NCBI GenBank assembly: GCA_013372975.1
Contig: JABXIS010000047.1
Coordinates: 1 to 39,055 of the forward strand
Direction: 5' to 3'
DNA from: Alphaproteobacteria bacterium
Lineage (GTDB): Bacteria; Pseudomonadota; Alphaproteobacteria; Sphingomonadales; Kordiimonadaceae
Length of the DNA stretch: 39,055 bases
In this document: positions 1-8,107 of the stretch, in pieces
How the letters are laid out: each line of letters begins with the position of its first letter
Position numbering within the stretch: the first letter of the stretch is position 1
The notes under the pieces: model-generated
Told to the model about the DNA's origin: nothing
The model's input: only the letters and a program-made list of their open reading frames with translations
The model's database searches: none
Translations under genes and position numbers: made by a program

Positions 1-579
1 ATCGAAGGCGAAGTTAAGAACATCACCGAATTCGGTCTGTTTATCGGCCTCGACGGCGACGTTGATGGCATGGTTCACCTGTCCGACCTCGATTGGGAGC
101 GTTCCGGTGAAGAAGCCATCCAGGACTACAAAAAAGGCGACACTGTTAAAGCCGTTGTTCTGGACGTTGACACCAAGAAAGAGCGTATCTCTCTTGGCAT
201 CAAACAACTGTCTGGCGACCCATTCGCAAACGTTTCTTCCAAGAAGAAAGGCGAGCAGGTTACCTGTGTTGTTAAAGCCGTTAACGAAAACGGTATCGAA
301 GTTGAAGTTGGCGACAGCGGCGTAACAGCCTTCATCCGTCGTTCCGACCTCGCTCGTGACCGCGCTGACCAACGCCCAGAGCGTTTCGCTGAAGGCGACA
401 AGGTTGACGCAATGGTAACTGGCATGGACAAAGGTTCCCGCAAGATGAACCTGTCCATCAAGGCTCTTGAAGTTGCAGAAGAAAAAGCTGCTGTTGAGCA
501 GTATGGTTCTGCAGACTCTGGTGCAAGCCTCGGTGATATCCTTGGTGCAGCGCTTGAGAAAGCCAAAGAAGACAAATAA
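1..579 (+). CDS. rpsA: 30S ribosomal protein S1, C-terminal part (5' end outside window)
   Basis: The frame is open from base 1, so the gene begins upstream; 192 residues are visible. They contain two S1 RNA-binding (OB-fold) repeats. The first opens at the window edge (GEVKNITEFGLFIGL, then DGMVHLSDLDW) and the second covers about residues 80-155 (GEQVTCVVKAVNENG, then GVTAFIRRSDL). A short acidic Ala/Glu/Lys tail follows, ending KAKEDK. S1 binds mRNA at the 30S platform and assists initiation on structured or weak-SD messages. A strong terminator follows 29 bases after the stop, so ihfB probably has its own promoter although the rpsA-ihfB order is conserved in proteobacteria. Identification is firm; only the number of upstream S1 repeats is unknown. 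Confidence 0.96.
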   Translation: MEGEVKNITEFGLFIGLDGDVDGMVHLSDLDWERSGEEAIQDYKKGDTVKAVVLDVDTKKERISLGIKQLSGDPFANVSSKKKGEQVTCVVKAVNENGIEVEVGDSGVTAFIRRSDLARDRADQRPERFAEGDKVDAMVTGMDKGSRKMNLSIKALEVAEEKAAVEQYGSADSGASLGDILGAALEKAKEDK

Positions 580-607
580 TCGGTTTTCCCTTCGGGGACC
601 TGATTTG

Positions 608-642
608 AAGGCCGCTCCAATTGGGGCGGCCTTTTCTTTTTT
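608..642 (+). terminator. Rho-independent terminator after rpsA
   Basis: A 9-bp GC-rich stem (GGCCGCTCC with GGGGCGGCC, one G-T pair) closes a 4-base AATT loop and runs into TTTTCTTTTTT. It lies 29 bases after the rpsA stop codon and before the ihfB leader. Confidence 0.88.
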
Positions 643-837
643 GGATCGGGTCAGGCATTTGTTCGACTCGCAAATTTGCCATCAAACAGGCTTGCCGAAT
701 CGATTCTTTTGTTAAAAGTTCTTTTAATTGAAAGGCTTATCTTGACGAGGCTGTCATCAGATGGCACGTTTATGAAAACCACATCGTATATCCGGGTTTT
801 GAGTGCACCAGAATTTGGCCCCCAGGGGAGGACACAG

Positions 838-1116
838 ATGATCAAATCTGAGTTGATTGCAAAAATAGCCGAAGCCAACCCGCATCTCTATTATCGGGAT
901 GTGGAGCGTATTGTTTCCAAAATTTTCGATGAAATCACATCGGCCTTGTCACGCGGCGACCGTGTTGAACTCAGGGGCTTTGGCGCTTTCTCCGTTAAGG
1001 AACGCCCCGCACGTGTTGGTCGGAACCCTCGCACAGGTGAGAAGGTGGAAGTAGCTGAAAAGCGTGTTCCCTACTTCAAAACCGGTAAAGACTTACGTGA
1101 ACGCCTGAACAACTGA
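838..1116 (+). CDS. ihfB: Integration host factor beta subunit (IHF-beta)
   Basis: A 92-residue DNABII-family protein, the normal size for IHF-beta. It heterodimerises with IHF-alpha and bends DNA sharply in the nucleoid, acting in transcription, recombination and replication. The N-terminal helices ([20 protein letters not shown]) and the beta-arm signature with the intercalating proline ([12 protein letters not shown], then [16 protein letters not shown]) are clear. Position after rpsA supports IHF-beta over HU or IHF-alpha. The frame extends upstream to 676, but the start at 838 is chosen because AGGGGAGGA lies just before it and the family N-terminus is MxKSELI. The unused upstream stretch probably holds the promoter. 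Confidence 0.95.
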   Translation: MIKSELIAKIAEANPHLYYRDVERIVSKIFDEITSALSRGDRVELRGFGAFSVKERPARVGRNPRTGEKVEVAEKRVPYFKTGKDLRERLNN

Positions 1117-1148
1117 TCTATCGGCCTGTTTATTTCTGAAAGTTTGTT

Positions 1149-1511
1149 ATGGCCCAGTCTCTTGCCAGCCTGATTCGACGTTTGTTCTGGATTGCGCTGG
1201 CAATTTTGCTGGTTTTTTTCTCGGTGAATAACCGGATGCCGGTTCAAATCTCTTTCACGCCTTTTGAGCTTGAGATGGCCATCCCAGCATTCCTGCTGGT
1301 TTTTGTCGGTATCTTTGTTGGCTTGCTTCTCGCGGGTGGGGTCACGGGGTGGCTGCGGCTTCAGGGGTTTGCGCGCCGCCGGAAGGCAGAACGTCGCGCG
1401 TCCTATCTGGAAGATCAGGTGTCAGCGCTTTCTGAAGATGCTCATGAAACACGGGCACGGAAAGCCCATGACACAGCCGCATTGACAACAGATGATCAGT
1501 CTAAACACTGA
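1149..1511 (+). CDS. lapA: LapA-like inner-membrane protein (DUF1049)
   Basis: A 120-residue small membrane protein with two hydrophobic segments, about residues 11-27 and 45-66, followed by a basic cytoplasmic stretch (RRRKAERRASYLEDQ) predicted to form a short coiled coil. This is the LapA/YciS architecture. In Escherichia coli LapA works with LapB in assembly and control of lipopolysaccharide synthesis. The family assignment rests on topology, size and position after ihfB; sequence identity to E. coli LapA is expected to be low. No lapB follows: the next gene lies on the other strand and its stop codon directly abuts this one with no bases between. It is 32 bases after ihfB and probably cotranscribed with it. 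Confidence 0.8.
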   Translation: MAQSLASLIRRLFWIALAILLVFFSVNNRMPVQISFTPFELEMAIPAFLLVFVGIFVGLLLAGGVTGWLRLQGFARRRKAERRASYLEDQVSALSEDAHETRARKAHDTAALTTDDQSKH

Positions 1512-2102
1512 TTAGTTGTCACTAGCCCCACAGATGCTTTCTGCCAAAATCTTCTTGAAAGACTTTTCGCTCACCAGCCTTGAGTAGTGCTCGTTTTCCT
1601 CGAGTTTTATCCAAACTGACATGGTTGGGAACGCCGCGCCGTCACATGAGGAGTGGTTAATCGCCGTTTCTTCGCCTGTGCTGATATTAAATCCCATGCT
1701 CAGGCCGTTGTGTCCGGGGGTTTGGGAGAGTTGGTGGGCATTAATCTGTAACTGGCGGGCTTCTTTGAGGCTCTCTCGGGGTATCTTGAGAACAATGGCG
1801 TGTGTCTGACCGATGGCAGTGGGAAGCATCGTCATTTCTGGTCCGGACCGGATAATATCAAAATCAATGTCACCCGAAAATGCTGGGGCGCCGCCTGCTG
1901 TTCCAGCAAGAGACAGACGAACGTTTCTGATATCAATACCTTCCGGCAACCGAATGGCCAGACGCGTGGTCTCGGGATTCACCTCAAGAAAATCAACATT
2001 TCTGTATTTCCAGAGTGTACCCATATCAAGATGGGAACAAGCTGAGGTAAGGACTGTCAGTAAAGCCAGTGTGATCAATCGTTTCTTGGCTTTGATCGCC
2101 AT
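1512..2102 (-). CDS. Predicted lipoprotein of unknown function
   Basis: A 196-residue protein with a basic N-terminus, a hydrophobic run and a lipobox (LTSAC, Cys22), so it should be an acylated periplasmic or membrane-anchored protein. The mature part begins SHLDMGTLWKYRNVDFLEVNPETTR and is mostly beta-like; I recognise no enzyme motif. Several cysteines occur late (NHSSCDGAAF, ESICGASDN) and could form a disulfide. Start choice: an ATG at 2117 is possible, but the one at 2102 has GGGGGA upstream and gives a standard signal peptide. It is transcribed toward lapA, tail to tail with no gap, and is divergent from pyrF with a 139-base spacer that must hold both promoters. Confidence 0.72.
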   Translation of the reverse strand: MAIKAKKRLITLALLTVLTSACSHLDMGTLWKYRNVDFLEVNPETTRLAIRLPEGIDIRNVRLSLAGTAGGAPAFSGDIDFDIIRSGPEMTMLPTAIGQTHAIVLKIPRESLKEARQLQINAHQLSQTPGHNGLSMGFNISTGEETAINHSSCDGAAFPTMSVWIKLEENEHYSRLVSEKSFKKILAESICGASDN

Positions 2103-2241
2103 AACATAGTCCCCCATTTGTTTGTTTGGTGATTAAAGGTGCTGATCTATTTCTCGATTGAGTCCATTTCAGGGCCTTGCCAAAGGGCACCGTTGGCGGG
2201 TACTTCTGCTGCATTAAGCCTGCTTTAAAAAAGGACACCCG

Positions 2242-2955
2242 ATGAAACCCAGTGACCGCATTTTCTGTGCCCTCGATACAACGGAAACAGGTGAGGCTGT
2301 GGCACTTGCAGAAAAACTCAGGGGAACTGTGGGAGGCATCAAGCTTGGGCTCGAATTCTATTGCGCGAATGGCGCTGATGGTTTCAAAGCCGTAGCCGAT
2401 ACGGGCATGCCTATATTTCTGGATCTTAAATTCCACGATATTCCAAACACTGTCGCTGGTGCGATCCGCGCGGTGGCGCCATTGGGGCCCAAGATATTGA
2501 CAATCCATACCCAGGGCGGGCCAGAGATGATGCGCCGGGCTGCCGAAACGGCGGCAGAAGAAGCGCTTCGCCATGGTTTCCAGAAACCATGGGTCACCGG
2601 TGTTACCATCCTGACCAGCATGGATGATGCAGACCTTCATGCTATCGGCGTTCAGGACACTGTTGCCGATCAGGTGGCCCGCCTCGCGACGCTTGCGCAT
2701 CAAAGTGGACTCGATGGCATGGTGTGCAGCCCCAAGGAAATTTCTCTGGCTCGTGGTGCAACCAGTCCGGATTTCAAGTTGGTGGTGCCAGGTATTCGCC
2801 CTGCAGGTAGTGCCAAAGGGGACCAGAAGCGTGTGATGACGCCTTCCGATGCAGTAACTGCAGGCGCAGATGTGCTGGTTATCGGGCGGCCAATTACACA
2901 GGCTGACGATCCGGCAGCCGCAGCGAGGGCGATTGCGGAAAGCATCAACGGTTAA
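2242..2955 (+). CDS. pyrF: Orotidine 5'-phosphate decarboxylase
   Basis: A 237-residue TIM-barrel enzyme that decarboxylates OMP to UMP, the last step of de novo pyrimidine synthesis in the cytosol. The charged catalytic array is intact: the GIKLG strand with Lys34, and DLKFHDIPNTV with Asp61, Lys63 and Asp66. The phosphate-binding C-terminal region is also clear (VPGIRPAG, ADVLVIGRPI). Length is typical for the short proteobacterial form. The start has an AAAAAAGGAC leader just upstream. In several gammaproteobacteria pyrF follows lapA-lapB; here an opposing lipoprotein gene intervenes. Confidence 0.96.
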   Translation: MKPSDRIFCALDTTETGEAVALAEKLRGTVGGIKLGLEFYCANGADGFKAVADTGMPIFLDLKFHDIPNTVAGAIRAVAPLGPKILTIHTQGGPEMMRRAAETAAEEALRHGFQKPWVTGVTILTSMDDADLHAIGVQDTVADQVARLATLAHQSGLDGMVCSPKEISLARGATSPDFKLVVPGIRPAGSAKGDQKRVMTPSDAVTAGADVLVIGRPITQADDPAAAARAIAESING

Positions 2956-3095
2956 TTTTTCTCGCGGGTCTGCATGTGGCAGGTAGGGAACAAATCCGTT
3001 TGCCGCACACTTGGCTCTATCGGGCGCATTTTGCGAGGCTTTGCTTGGGTAAATGAAACAATAGCCAGCCTGATAACCAGGTACGGCACGCATAT

Positions 3096-4004
3096 ATGCT
3101 TGAATATATTGAATGGTCAAAAACGGCGCGCGAGATCCCGCAAGAGGATCAGACAGACTTCTTTGATACGCCGCTCCCCCATACAACAGTTTTCAGGTAC
3201 CAGACGGCGGATTTTGTCCTACCGCTCCATAGTACACATTTTTCTTTGAAATTTACCTTGAAGGGTGTCGAGGATTATCAATTCAAGCACCGGTCCGTGA
3301 AGCTTGCCTCCGGGTCATGCCTGTTCACCAATTTTGGCGCGGAGCATGGCAGCAGTGCCAATGAGCCGGTGGAAAGTGTTTCAATCTATTTTCCAAAAGG
3401 CCTGGAGGATACTTTGTATGCTTCGTTGCAGGAGACTGTAGCGCAGGCTCTTGAAAAGGGTACCTCGAAAACATACCGAGAAATGCCACACGTTGCTTTT
3501 TCGCCAACTGCACGTACACAGCAGCAGTTATACAGTCTGCTTTCTAGATTGTCAGACAACCATGAAAGTGATCATGGAAGCGAACTGGAAGACGCAACCG
3601 CTGAACTGGCAATGAGTTCGATGGCAGACGTGTTGAACTTGGCTCCGCCATGGGTATTGGCTGATATTGTCAAATCGAGCGTTCGAGACGAGCTGTTGTC
3701 GCGCGTTATGCGGGCTCGTGATTTCATAAGCGACAGAGCAGGCTTAGGTTATGATATCGATGAAGTGGCCGACGTTGCTTGCCTTTCCAAATATCATTTA
3801 ATCAGGACATTTGGTGAAGTTGTTGGGGAGACGCCGGGAATATATGCCCGGCGGTGTCGGATGGAGTTTGTGCGCACCAATCTGTCGCCCCAAAAAGATT
3901 GGGCCCCCAGGGATTGGATGCGGGCCGCCCGTATGGCTGAATACAGCAGCTCACGGCGTTTTAAGGAGGCCTATTTGAAACGTTATGGTCATGATCTTGT
4001 TTAG
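3096..4004 (+). CDS. AraC-family transcriptional regulator
   Basis: A 302-residue protein. The N-terminal ~190 residues look like an AraC-type sensing domain with beta-rich segments (HSTHFSLKFTLKGVEDYQF, GSCLFTNFGAEHGS). The C-terminal ~100 residues are the double helix-turn-helix: first HTH around DIDEVADVACLSKYHLIRTF followed by the linker GETPGIYARRCRMEFVR, second HTH around RAARMAEYSSSRRFKEAY with the closing YLKRYGH. It binds DNA and probably activates a nearby gene; the exported-protein gene 76 bases downstream on the same strand is an obvious candidate, but no operator is identified. The effector is unknown. Confidence 0.85.
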   Translation: MLEYIEWSKTAREIPQEDQTDFFDTPLPHTTVFRYQTADFVLPLHSTHFSLKFTLKGVEDYQFKHRSVKLASGSCLFTNFGAEHGSSANEPVESVSIYFPKGLEDTLYASLQETVAQALEKGTSKTYREMPHVAFSPTARTQQQLYSLLSRLSDNHESDHGSELEDATAELAMSSMADVLNLAPPWVLADIVKSSVRDELLSRVMRARDFISDRAGLGYDIDEVADVACLSKYHLIRTFGEVVGETPGIYARRCRMEFVRTNLSPQKDWAPRDWMRAARMAEYSSSRRFKEAYLKRYGHDLV

Positions 4005-4080
4005 GGAAACGTAAATTCGCAATTTTTGTCGCATTGGCTTGGCTACAATTGTTTTGTTTGAAACCAGGAAGGACATGGCA

Positions 4081-4803
4081 ATGAATTCATCTGTGAAGGC
4101 GGGATGCATTTGTTTGTTTTTAGCCTGCGCGGTAACAATGCCATTATCAATGGCATGGGCGGACCTTAAGGGCGACGAGAAGGCGATTTCGCTTGCGCAT
4201 GAGATGCTTGATGCCATGGGCGGGCGCGATGTCTGGTCAAATGCGGTCTGGATGCATGTGGTTGAACGCTCTTATTCTCCCAGCCAGAAAAAGGCCTTGC
4301 GACATGAAGCTTGGCGTGGGCTTCAAGTGGAGAAAGCACGCTATACCACAGCAAATGAGGACATTGCCTATGAGCAGGCGTGGGATGCTGACGCGGGCTG
4401 GCGAATACGCAACGGTGAATATCAGCAATTTGATGAAGAGCGTCATCGCTTGGAGACAGATTTTTGGTACCGGGAAATTTACACTATGTATCACCGGCTT
4501 GCAGCAGGTGACCCTGCCTTGACGCTGACTTTGAACGGGGACCGTGGCTTTCGGGTTGCGGATGTAAATTCAGGCGCTCCCCTTGGAAGCTTTACCATTA
4601 GCGCAGAAGGTGGTGTCCTCGTATGGAGCTCTGGCGACAGTGAGTTTGACGTGACTTATGTGTATGGCCCGCTGAGATCATTCGGTCAGATCAGGCTTCC
4701 AGAATGGGGCGCGCAGACAAATGGCGGTTGGCGTTTCAATTATGTCGAGGCTACGTTACACAGCACCCCGATGGAAGACGATATGAGACCTCCGATGAGG
4801 TAA
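4081..4803 (+). CDS. Exported protein of unknown function
   Basis: A 240-residue protein with a signal peptide (hydrophobic core CLFLACAVTMPLSM, predicted cleavage after AWA at residue 27). The mature part starts with a helix containing MLDAMGGRDVWSNAVWMHV and continues as alternating beta strands rich in aromatic residues. This resembles the beta-clam of periplasmic carrier-like proteins related to outer-membrane lipoprotein-sorting factors. That fold assignment is a guess from pattern; no catalytic motif is visible. Starts at 4039, 4075 and 4081 share the frame; 4081 is preferred because AGGAAGGA lies about 8 bases upstream. It follows the AraC-family gene and may be its target. Confidence 0.6.
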   Translation: MNSSVKAGCICLFLACAVTMPLSMAWADLKGDEKAISLAHEMLDAMGGRDVWSNAVWMHVVERSYSPSQKKALRHEAWRGLQVEKARYTTANEDIAYEQAWDADAGWRIRNGEYQQFDEERHRLETDFWYREIYTMYHRLAAGDPALTLTLNGDRGFRVADVNSGAPLGSFTISAEGGVLVWSSGDSEFDVTYVYGPLRSFGQIRLPEWGAQTNGGWRFNYVEATLHSTPMEDDMRPPMR

Positions 4804-4857
4804 ACAGCTCTTCAGTCTGGACCAAACCTCATTAGCGAATGGCATCGGAAGGTTCAG

Positions 4858-5760
4858 TTAAGTCAGTGGCAGGTTCAGAGGCCGCGTCACGTTTCCGCGT
4901 TCGCCTTCAAAATACGGCCGGTCTGCCACCATTTTATCTCTCATGAACCGGGTAAAAGTGCGGACGCGTCCATTGCGACGCATGCTTTCATGCATCAAAA
5001 GCCAGAGCTGCATCTTGTGAGAGGGCACAAGCTTTCGAAGGCAAAGGAATTTTCCGTCCTCTGCTGCGCTTTTACAGGCCATATGGCCAACACCAATGCC
5101 GGAACGCATAGCCTGCAATACCCCATTTGCCGTGTTCACACGGGTTATCTTACTTGGCGCGAGGCCAAGTTCTTTCATCCAGTTGTCAGACCATCCATCG
5201 CTCCAGAGCACCCAAGGCAAGTCATTCAGGGGTGTTCCTGGCGGGTGGCGATTAATCAGCTCTGTGGAACCGAATATTCCGAAGGCATGATAGGCGATTT
5301 GGTAACCCACGTAATTTTCCGGGGGGTGATTTGTAGCACGTAATACAACGTCTGCTTCACCACGATCGAGATTGACCATTTGCTGGTTCAGCCGAAGGTC
5401 GATTTCGACTTCTGGGTAGCGCTCCGTAAATTCTCTAAGATGGGGCATCACACCGATGCCCGTAGCGTCAATGGTTTCGAATCTGATTCGGCCTTTCAGG
5501 GTGCCCGCATCTTCTGACGTGTTTCTGATTGCAACTGCCGCTTCAGCCATGTCACGGGCTTTTGCGATTATGGCAGTACCGGAATCTGTAAGTGTCACTC
5601 CTGAAGCAGTGCGCCGCAGCAGAATAGTCCCAAGATCATTCTCCAGTTGGGTCATGCGGCGAGAGATGGAGCTATGGCTTAGGTCCAGTTCGTTCGCCGC
5701 TTTTGCGAAGGACCCGGTGCGCACGCAGCATTCCAGAATTCTTACATCGTCCCAGTTCAT
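4858..5760 (-). CDS. LysR-family transcriptional regulator
   Basis: About 300 residues, normal for the family. The N-terminal winged HTH occupies residues 1-60 (WDDVRILECCVRTGSFAKAA, then LSHSSISRRMTQLENDLG, then LLRRTASGVTLTDSG). The periplasmic-binding-protein-like effector domain follows (GRIRFETIDATGIGVMPHL, LNDLPWVLWSDG, GIGVGHMACKSAAEDG). It most resembles the large group of single-target LysR regulators in proteobacteria. Starts at 5769 and 5760 are both possible; 5760 gives the usual MxWDDxR opening. It is divergent from the exported ferredoxin-fold protein at 5861, the classical arrangement for a LysR regulator and its target. The inducer is unknown. Confidence 0.88.
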   Translation of the reverse strand: MNWDDVRILECCVRTGSFAKAANELDLSHSSISRRMTQLENDLGTILLRRTASGVTLTDSGTAIIAKARDMAEAAVAIRNTSEDAGTLKGRIRFETIDATGIGVMPHLREFTERYPEVEIDLRLNQQMVNLDRGEADVVLRATNHPPENYVGYQIAYHAFGIFGSTELINRHPPGTPLNDLPWVLWSDGWSDNWMKELGLAPSKITRVNTANGVLQAMRSGIGVGHMACKSAAEDGKFLCLRKLVPSHKMQLWLLMHESMRRNGRVRTFTRFMRDKMVADRPYFEGERGNVTRPLNLPLT

Positions 5761-5763
5761 TCT

Positions 5764-5777
5764 GTGCATATTTGCAC
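5764..5777. promoter_or_regulatory. Short dyad in the divergent LysR promoter region
   Basis: GTGCA-TATT-TGCAC, a 5-bp dyad with a 4-base centre, overlaps the start region of the LysR gene and faces the divergent gene at 5861. A further TGCAC appears near 5805 in TATGCACC. It could be an autoregulatory LysR site, but the dyad is short. Confidence 0.3.
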
Positions 5778-5860
5778 AACTGATGTGTAATGTCAGCTCT
5801 TCTTATGCACCTTTGAATCCTTTTAGTCTTTATGAGGAACGACAAAAGAGGACAGTTCAT

Positions 5861-6571
5861 ATGATTAACCGAATAATGCTTTTTGTTGCCAGCATGTGGA
5901 TGTTTGGCCTCAACGCCACACCCGCGCTGGCCAATGAGCAAACCTTCACATTTGAAAAGGGCCATACAATTGACTTCCTGTATATTACCAACCGGGCAAA
6001 GCCGACCCGTACATTTCAGGAATATATTGACGAGGTTGGTCCTTCGGCCCGCAAGCTGGGCTTCCGTTCGCTAGGTGGTATCCGGATTGCTGGCAAGCCG
6101 ACGCAGGGGAACTTCTTTCCTGACTTTATCGCGCTTGGAGTATGGCCTGGAGGCCTGGATGCCCGCAGAAAGGCCCTCGAGAAGTTACTTGAAGCGGCAC
6201 CAAATCTGCACAGCCTCAGGATGGATATCTGGTCTGCCTTCAATATGACCAACTATGCATTTGAAGAAGAAGTGCAGCTGGAGATGTCAGCAGATAATGT
6301 CTATATCCTGACTGCATACTGGATGGCGCAATCCACTGAAATGAAGTCCCTGGAAGCGGCATTGAAAGAAACTACGTCAAACCTTGGCGGTGTCGTAAAG
6401 CTGATCCTCAAGGACGGTAGGTCACCATTTCAGTACGAACATAATCCAGATTTGTTGGTCATTACCGAATGGGAAAATGAGGCGGAAGCTGCTCTTTATA
6501 CAGAAGAAAGCAAAGGTCTGAATGCGCTGGGGGTGCGCCATGTAAACCAGTTTCCAATCAAGTTGCCTTAA
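5861..6571 (+). CDS. Exported protein with two predicted ferredoxin-like (DUF1330-like) halves
   Basis: A 236-residue protein. Residues 1-24 form a signal peptide (core IMLFVASMWMFGLNA, cleavage after PALA). The mature part has two similar halves, each with a beta strand, a helix and a phrase about progress and identity of a small alpha+beta barrel: HTIDFLYITNRAKPTRTFQEY with RKLGFRSLGG, then NVYILTAYWMAQSTEMKSLE with LLVITEWENEAEA. This suggests a tandem dimeric alpha/beta-barrel fold, as in DUF1330/EthD-type proteins, but secreted. That is inference from pattern. The start at 5861 is chosen for the signal peptide and AAAAGAGGAC upstream; the open frame continues uselessly back to 5456 through the LysR gene. 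It probably depends on the divergent LysR regulator. Confidence 0.6.
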   Translation: MINRIMLFVASMWMFGLNATPALANEQTFTFEKGHTIDFLYITNRAKPTRTFQEYIDEVGPSARKLGFRSLGGIRIAGKPTQGNFFPDFIALGVWPGGLDARRKALEKLLEAAPNLHSLRMDIWSAFNMTNYAFEEEVQLEMSADNVYILTAYWMAQSTEMKSLEAALKETTSNLGGVVKLILKDGRSPFQYEHNPDLLVITEWENEAEAALYTEESKGLNALGVRHVNQFPIKLP

Positions 6572-6635
6572 AAGGAATACATGGAAGAGCCCACAGATGG
6601 TTGAGATATTGGGTTGGGAGGTGACGTGAATAAAA

Positions 6636-7034
6636 TTAACGTAGTTCTTTGCGTATTACGAGCTTCAGTCCGGACCAAATCTCGTCAACGGCACAGACTT
6701 TGACATCTACGAGGCCGAGCGGGAGGGCGACCTCCCGCACAACGCCTTCGGTCATATCCGTTGGGACTTTGGCCGTTTTCTTTGGCCAGCTGATCCATAT
6801 CATGCCGTTTCGCTCCAAGATTTCCATCAAACTCTTCAATTCTGCCTCGAAGAGGGCTCGTTCGGTGTAGAAACTGTGGATGAAGTCGCAGGGTGTGCCT
6901 GAGGTGGTTACGCCTACAGGCAGAGGCCCCAATAGAGTGCCATAATGGTCTGGCGCATGAAGTGTACGAATGACGAAACCGTCCTTGATGCCGAGCTTCT
7001 TGATCAGCGGTGTTCCTGAATATCCCGCCGTCAT
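6636..7034 (-). CDS. DUF3052 family protein
   Basis: A 132-residue cytosolic protein opening with the family signature AGYSGTPLIKKLGIKDG and containing a central FIHSFYTERALFEAELKSL helix and MIWISWPKKTAKVPTDMTE. These are the hallmarks of the DUF3052 family, whose function is unknown. The conserved SGTPLxKKLGI and WPK segments are present. Its start codon is one base beyond the stop codon of the TraB/GumN gene upstream in the operon, so the two are almost certainly cotranscribed and translationally coupled. Confidence 0.8.
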   Translation of the reverse strand: MTAGYSGTPLIKKLGIKDGFVIRTLHAPDHYGTLLGPLPVGVTTSGTPCDFIHSFYTERALFEAELKSLMEILERNGMIWISWPKKTAKVPTDMTEGVVREVALPLGLVDVKVCAVDEIWSGLKLVIRKELR

Positions 7035-7035
7035 T

Positions 7036-7893
7036 CTATTGCTCTCGTGCTACTTGGATGCCCATGTTCTCCAGCGCTGATTGGACGGAATTATCGCCAA
7101 CAAGATGGGCTGTACCCACGGCCATGAAAAAGCTCCCCGGTTTTTGCAGAAGAAGGGATAGCTTGTTTGCCCAATCTCGGTTGCGGCTATAAAGCAGATG
7201 GTCTCCAAGGCTTGCTTTCTTCATCACGCCACCGTTGAGAATTGTGTCCAGTGTCTCGATATCGCCGTCGAGCCATGCAGCATGTAGCCGGTCCATCTCT
7301 GATTTGACGTTCTGGGACTGTACAAGCGCGTCGATCAACAATGCCTTGTCCTGTTCGGCGTTCAGTCCGGCAAACATTTGTGCCTGTTGGCTTGCTGTTT
7401 CGATGCCCAGAATCGGAATCCGATTCTTCAAAGCTTCTTCGATCAGGATTTTGTCGGCGCCAGTGGAAAGGTCAAATCCGTTTTTCGTCAGGCTGATGAC
7501 GGTTAGTGACATACTGGCAAACCAAGGGCGAACATTTTCGAAAATAGCAGGGGGCAGGTCCAGTTGGCGGTTCACCCGTATCACGTCATTATAGATGCCG
7601 TTGCCGACCAGGGCGCGCATGGATTGCCCGAGCGGCAACTCTCCGGCCTCTTTGAACAGCGGCCCGGCCCGACTGATTTCTTTTTCATCCAGTTCCACGA
7701 TCAACGCGTCAGTTGCTGCGAAAGCATTGGTAATGTTGGCGTTTGCCCATGTAGTGTTGGGTTTGAGGATGTGGATAGTGCCAAAAATATGGATTGTCGT
7801 ATCGTCGTCGGCGATACGCCACAGGGCCGGCGCCGCAACGCTTTGAAAGCTTATGAAAAAGAAACAAGCAGTGATCAGAATAAGGCGTTTCAT
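7036..7893 (-). CDS. TraB/GumN family exported protein
   Basis: A 285-residue protein with a signal peptide (core LILITACFFFISFQ, cleavage near VAA at residue 21). The TraB/GumN family features are clear: IHIFGTIHILKP near the start of the mature part (the GTxH motif), an acidic ELDEKE, and near the C-terminus FMAVGTAHLVGDNSV. Members of this clan include the Tiki metalloprotease family, so a periplasmic metal-dependent hydrolase is plausible but unproven. The start at 7893 is chosen over 7911 because AGGAG lies 5 bases upstream. It is the first gene of a two-gene leftward unit with the DUF3052 gene. Confidence 0.82.
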   Translation of the reverse strand: MKRLILITACFFFISFQSVAAPALWRIADDDTTIHIFGTIHILKPNTTWANANITNAFAATDALIVELDEKEISRAGPLFKEAGELPLGQSMRALVGNGIYNDVIRVNRQLDLPPAIFENVRPWFASMSLTVISLTKNGFDLSTGADKILIEEALKNRIPILGIETASQQAQMFAGLNAEQDKALLIDALVQSQNVKSEMDRLHAAWLDGDIETLDTILNGGVMKKASLGDHLLYSRNRDWANKLSLLLQKPGSFFMAVGTAHLVGDNSVQSALENMGIQVAREQ

Positions 7894-7991
7894 CTTTGCT
7901 CCTGCCAACACGTTCGTCTTTCATCTTTTCATGTGACCGAGAATGATACAAGCAAGCGATGTCGCGAATCCCGATATCGCAATGAATCTGC

Positions 7992-8020
7992 TTGCAAATG
8001 GCCGCTTCCAGCGTTATACA
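7992..8020 (+). promoter_or_regulatory. Candidate sigma-70 promoter for rpmI-rplT
   Basis: TTGCAA and TATACA separated by 17 bases lie in the 214-base leader between the divergent TraB gene and rpmI. Each box matches the consensus at four of six positions. The rest of the leader shows only weak dyads (AGCAAGC with GCTTGC around 7950-7996), and I cannot name a ribosomal-protein autoregulatory structure there. Confidence 0.38.
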
Positions 8021-8107
8021 GCGCGCTTCATCGAGCCATCCGGCCAGTAAAGGGCTGCCGTGTTGGTTCAAATATGTCGGAACTTTCAGTTTAAGTAAGG
8101 ACAAAAA

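Noticed and set aside
2026-3186. Leftward 386-residue open frame opposite pyrF
   Set aside because: PyrF on the plus strand is a complete known enzyme; the opposite frame reads as low-probability Cys/His-rich sequence.
5456-5860. N-terminal extension of the exported protein at 5861 through the LysR gene
   Set aside because: The extension is the shadow of the LysR gene on the other strand; the signal peptide and ribosome site at 5861 mark the real start.
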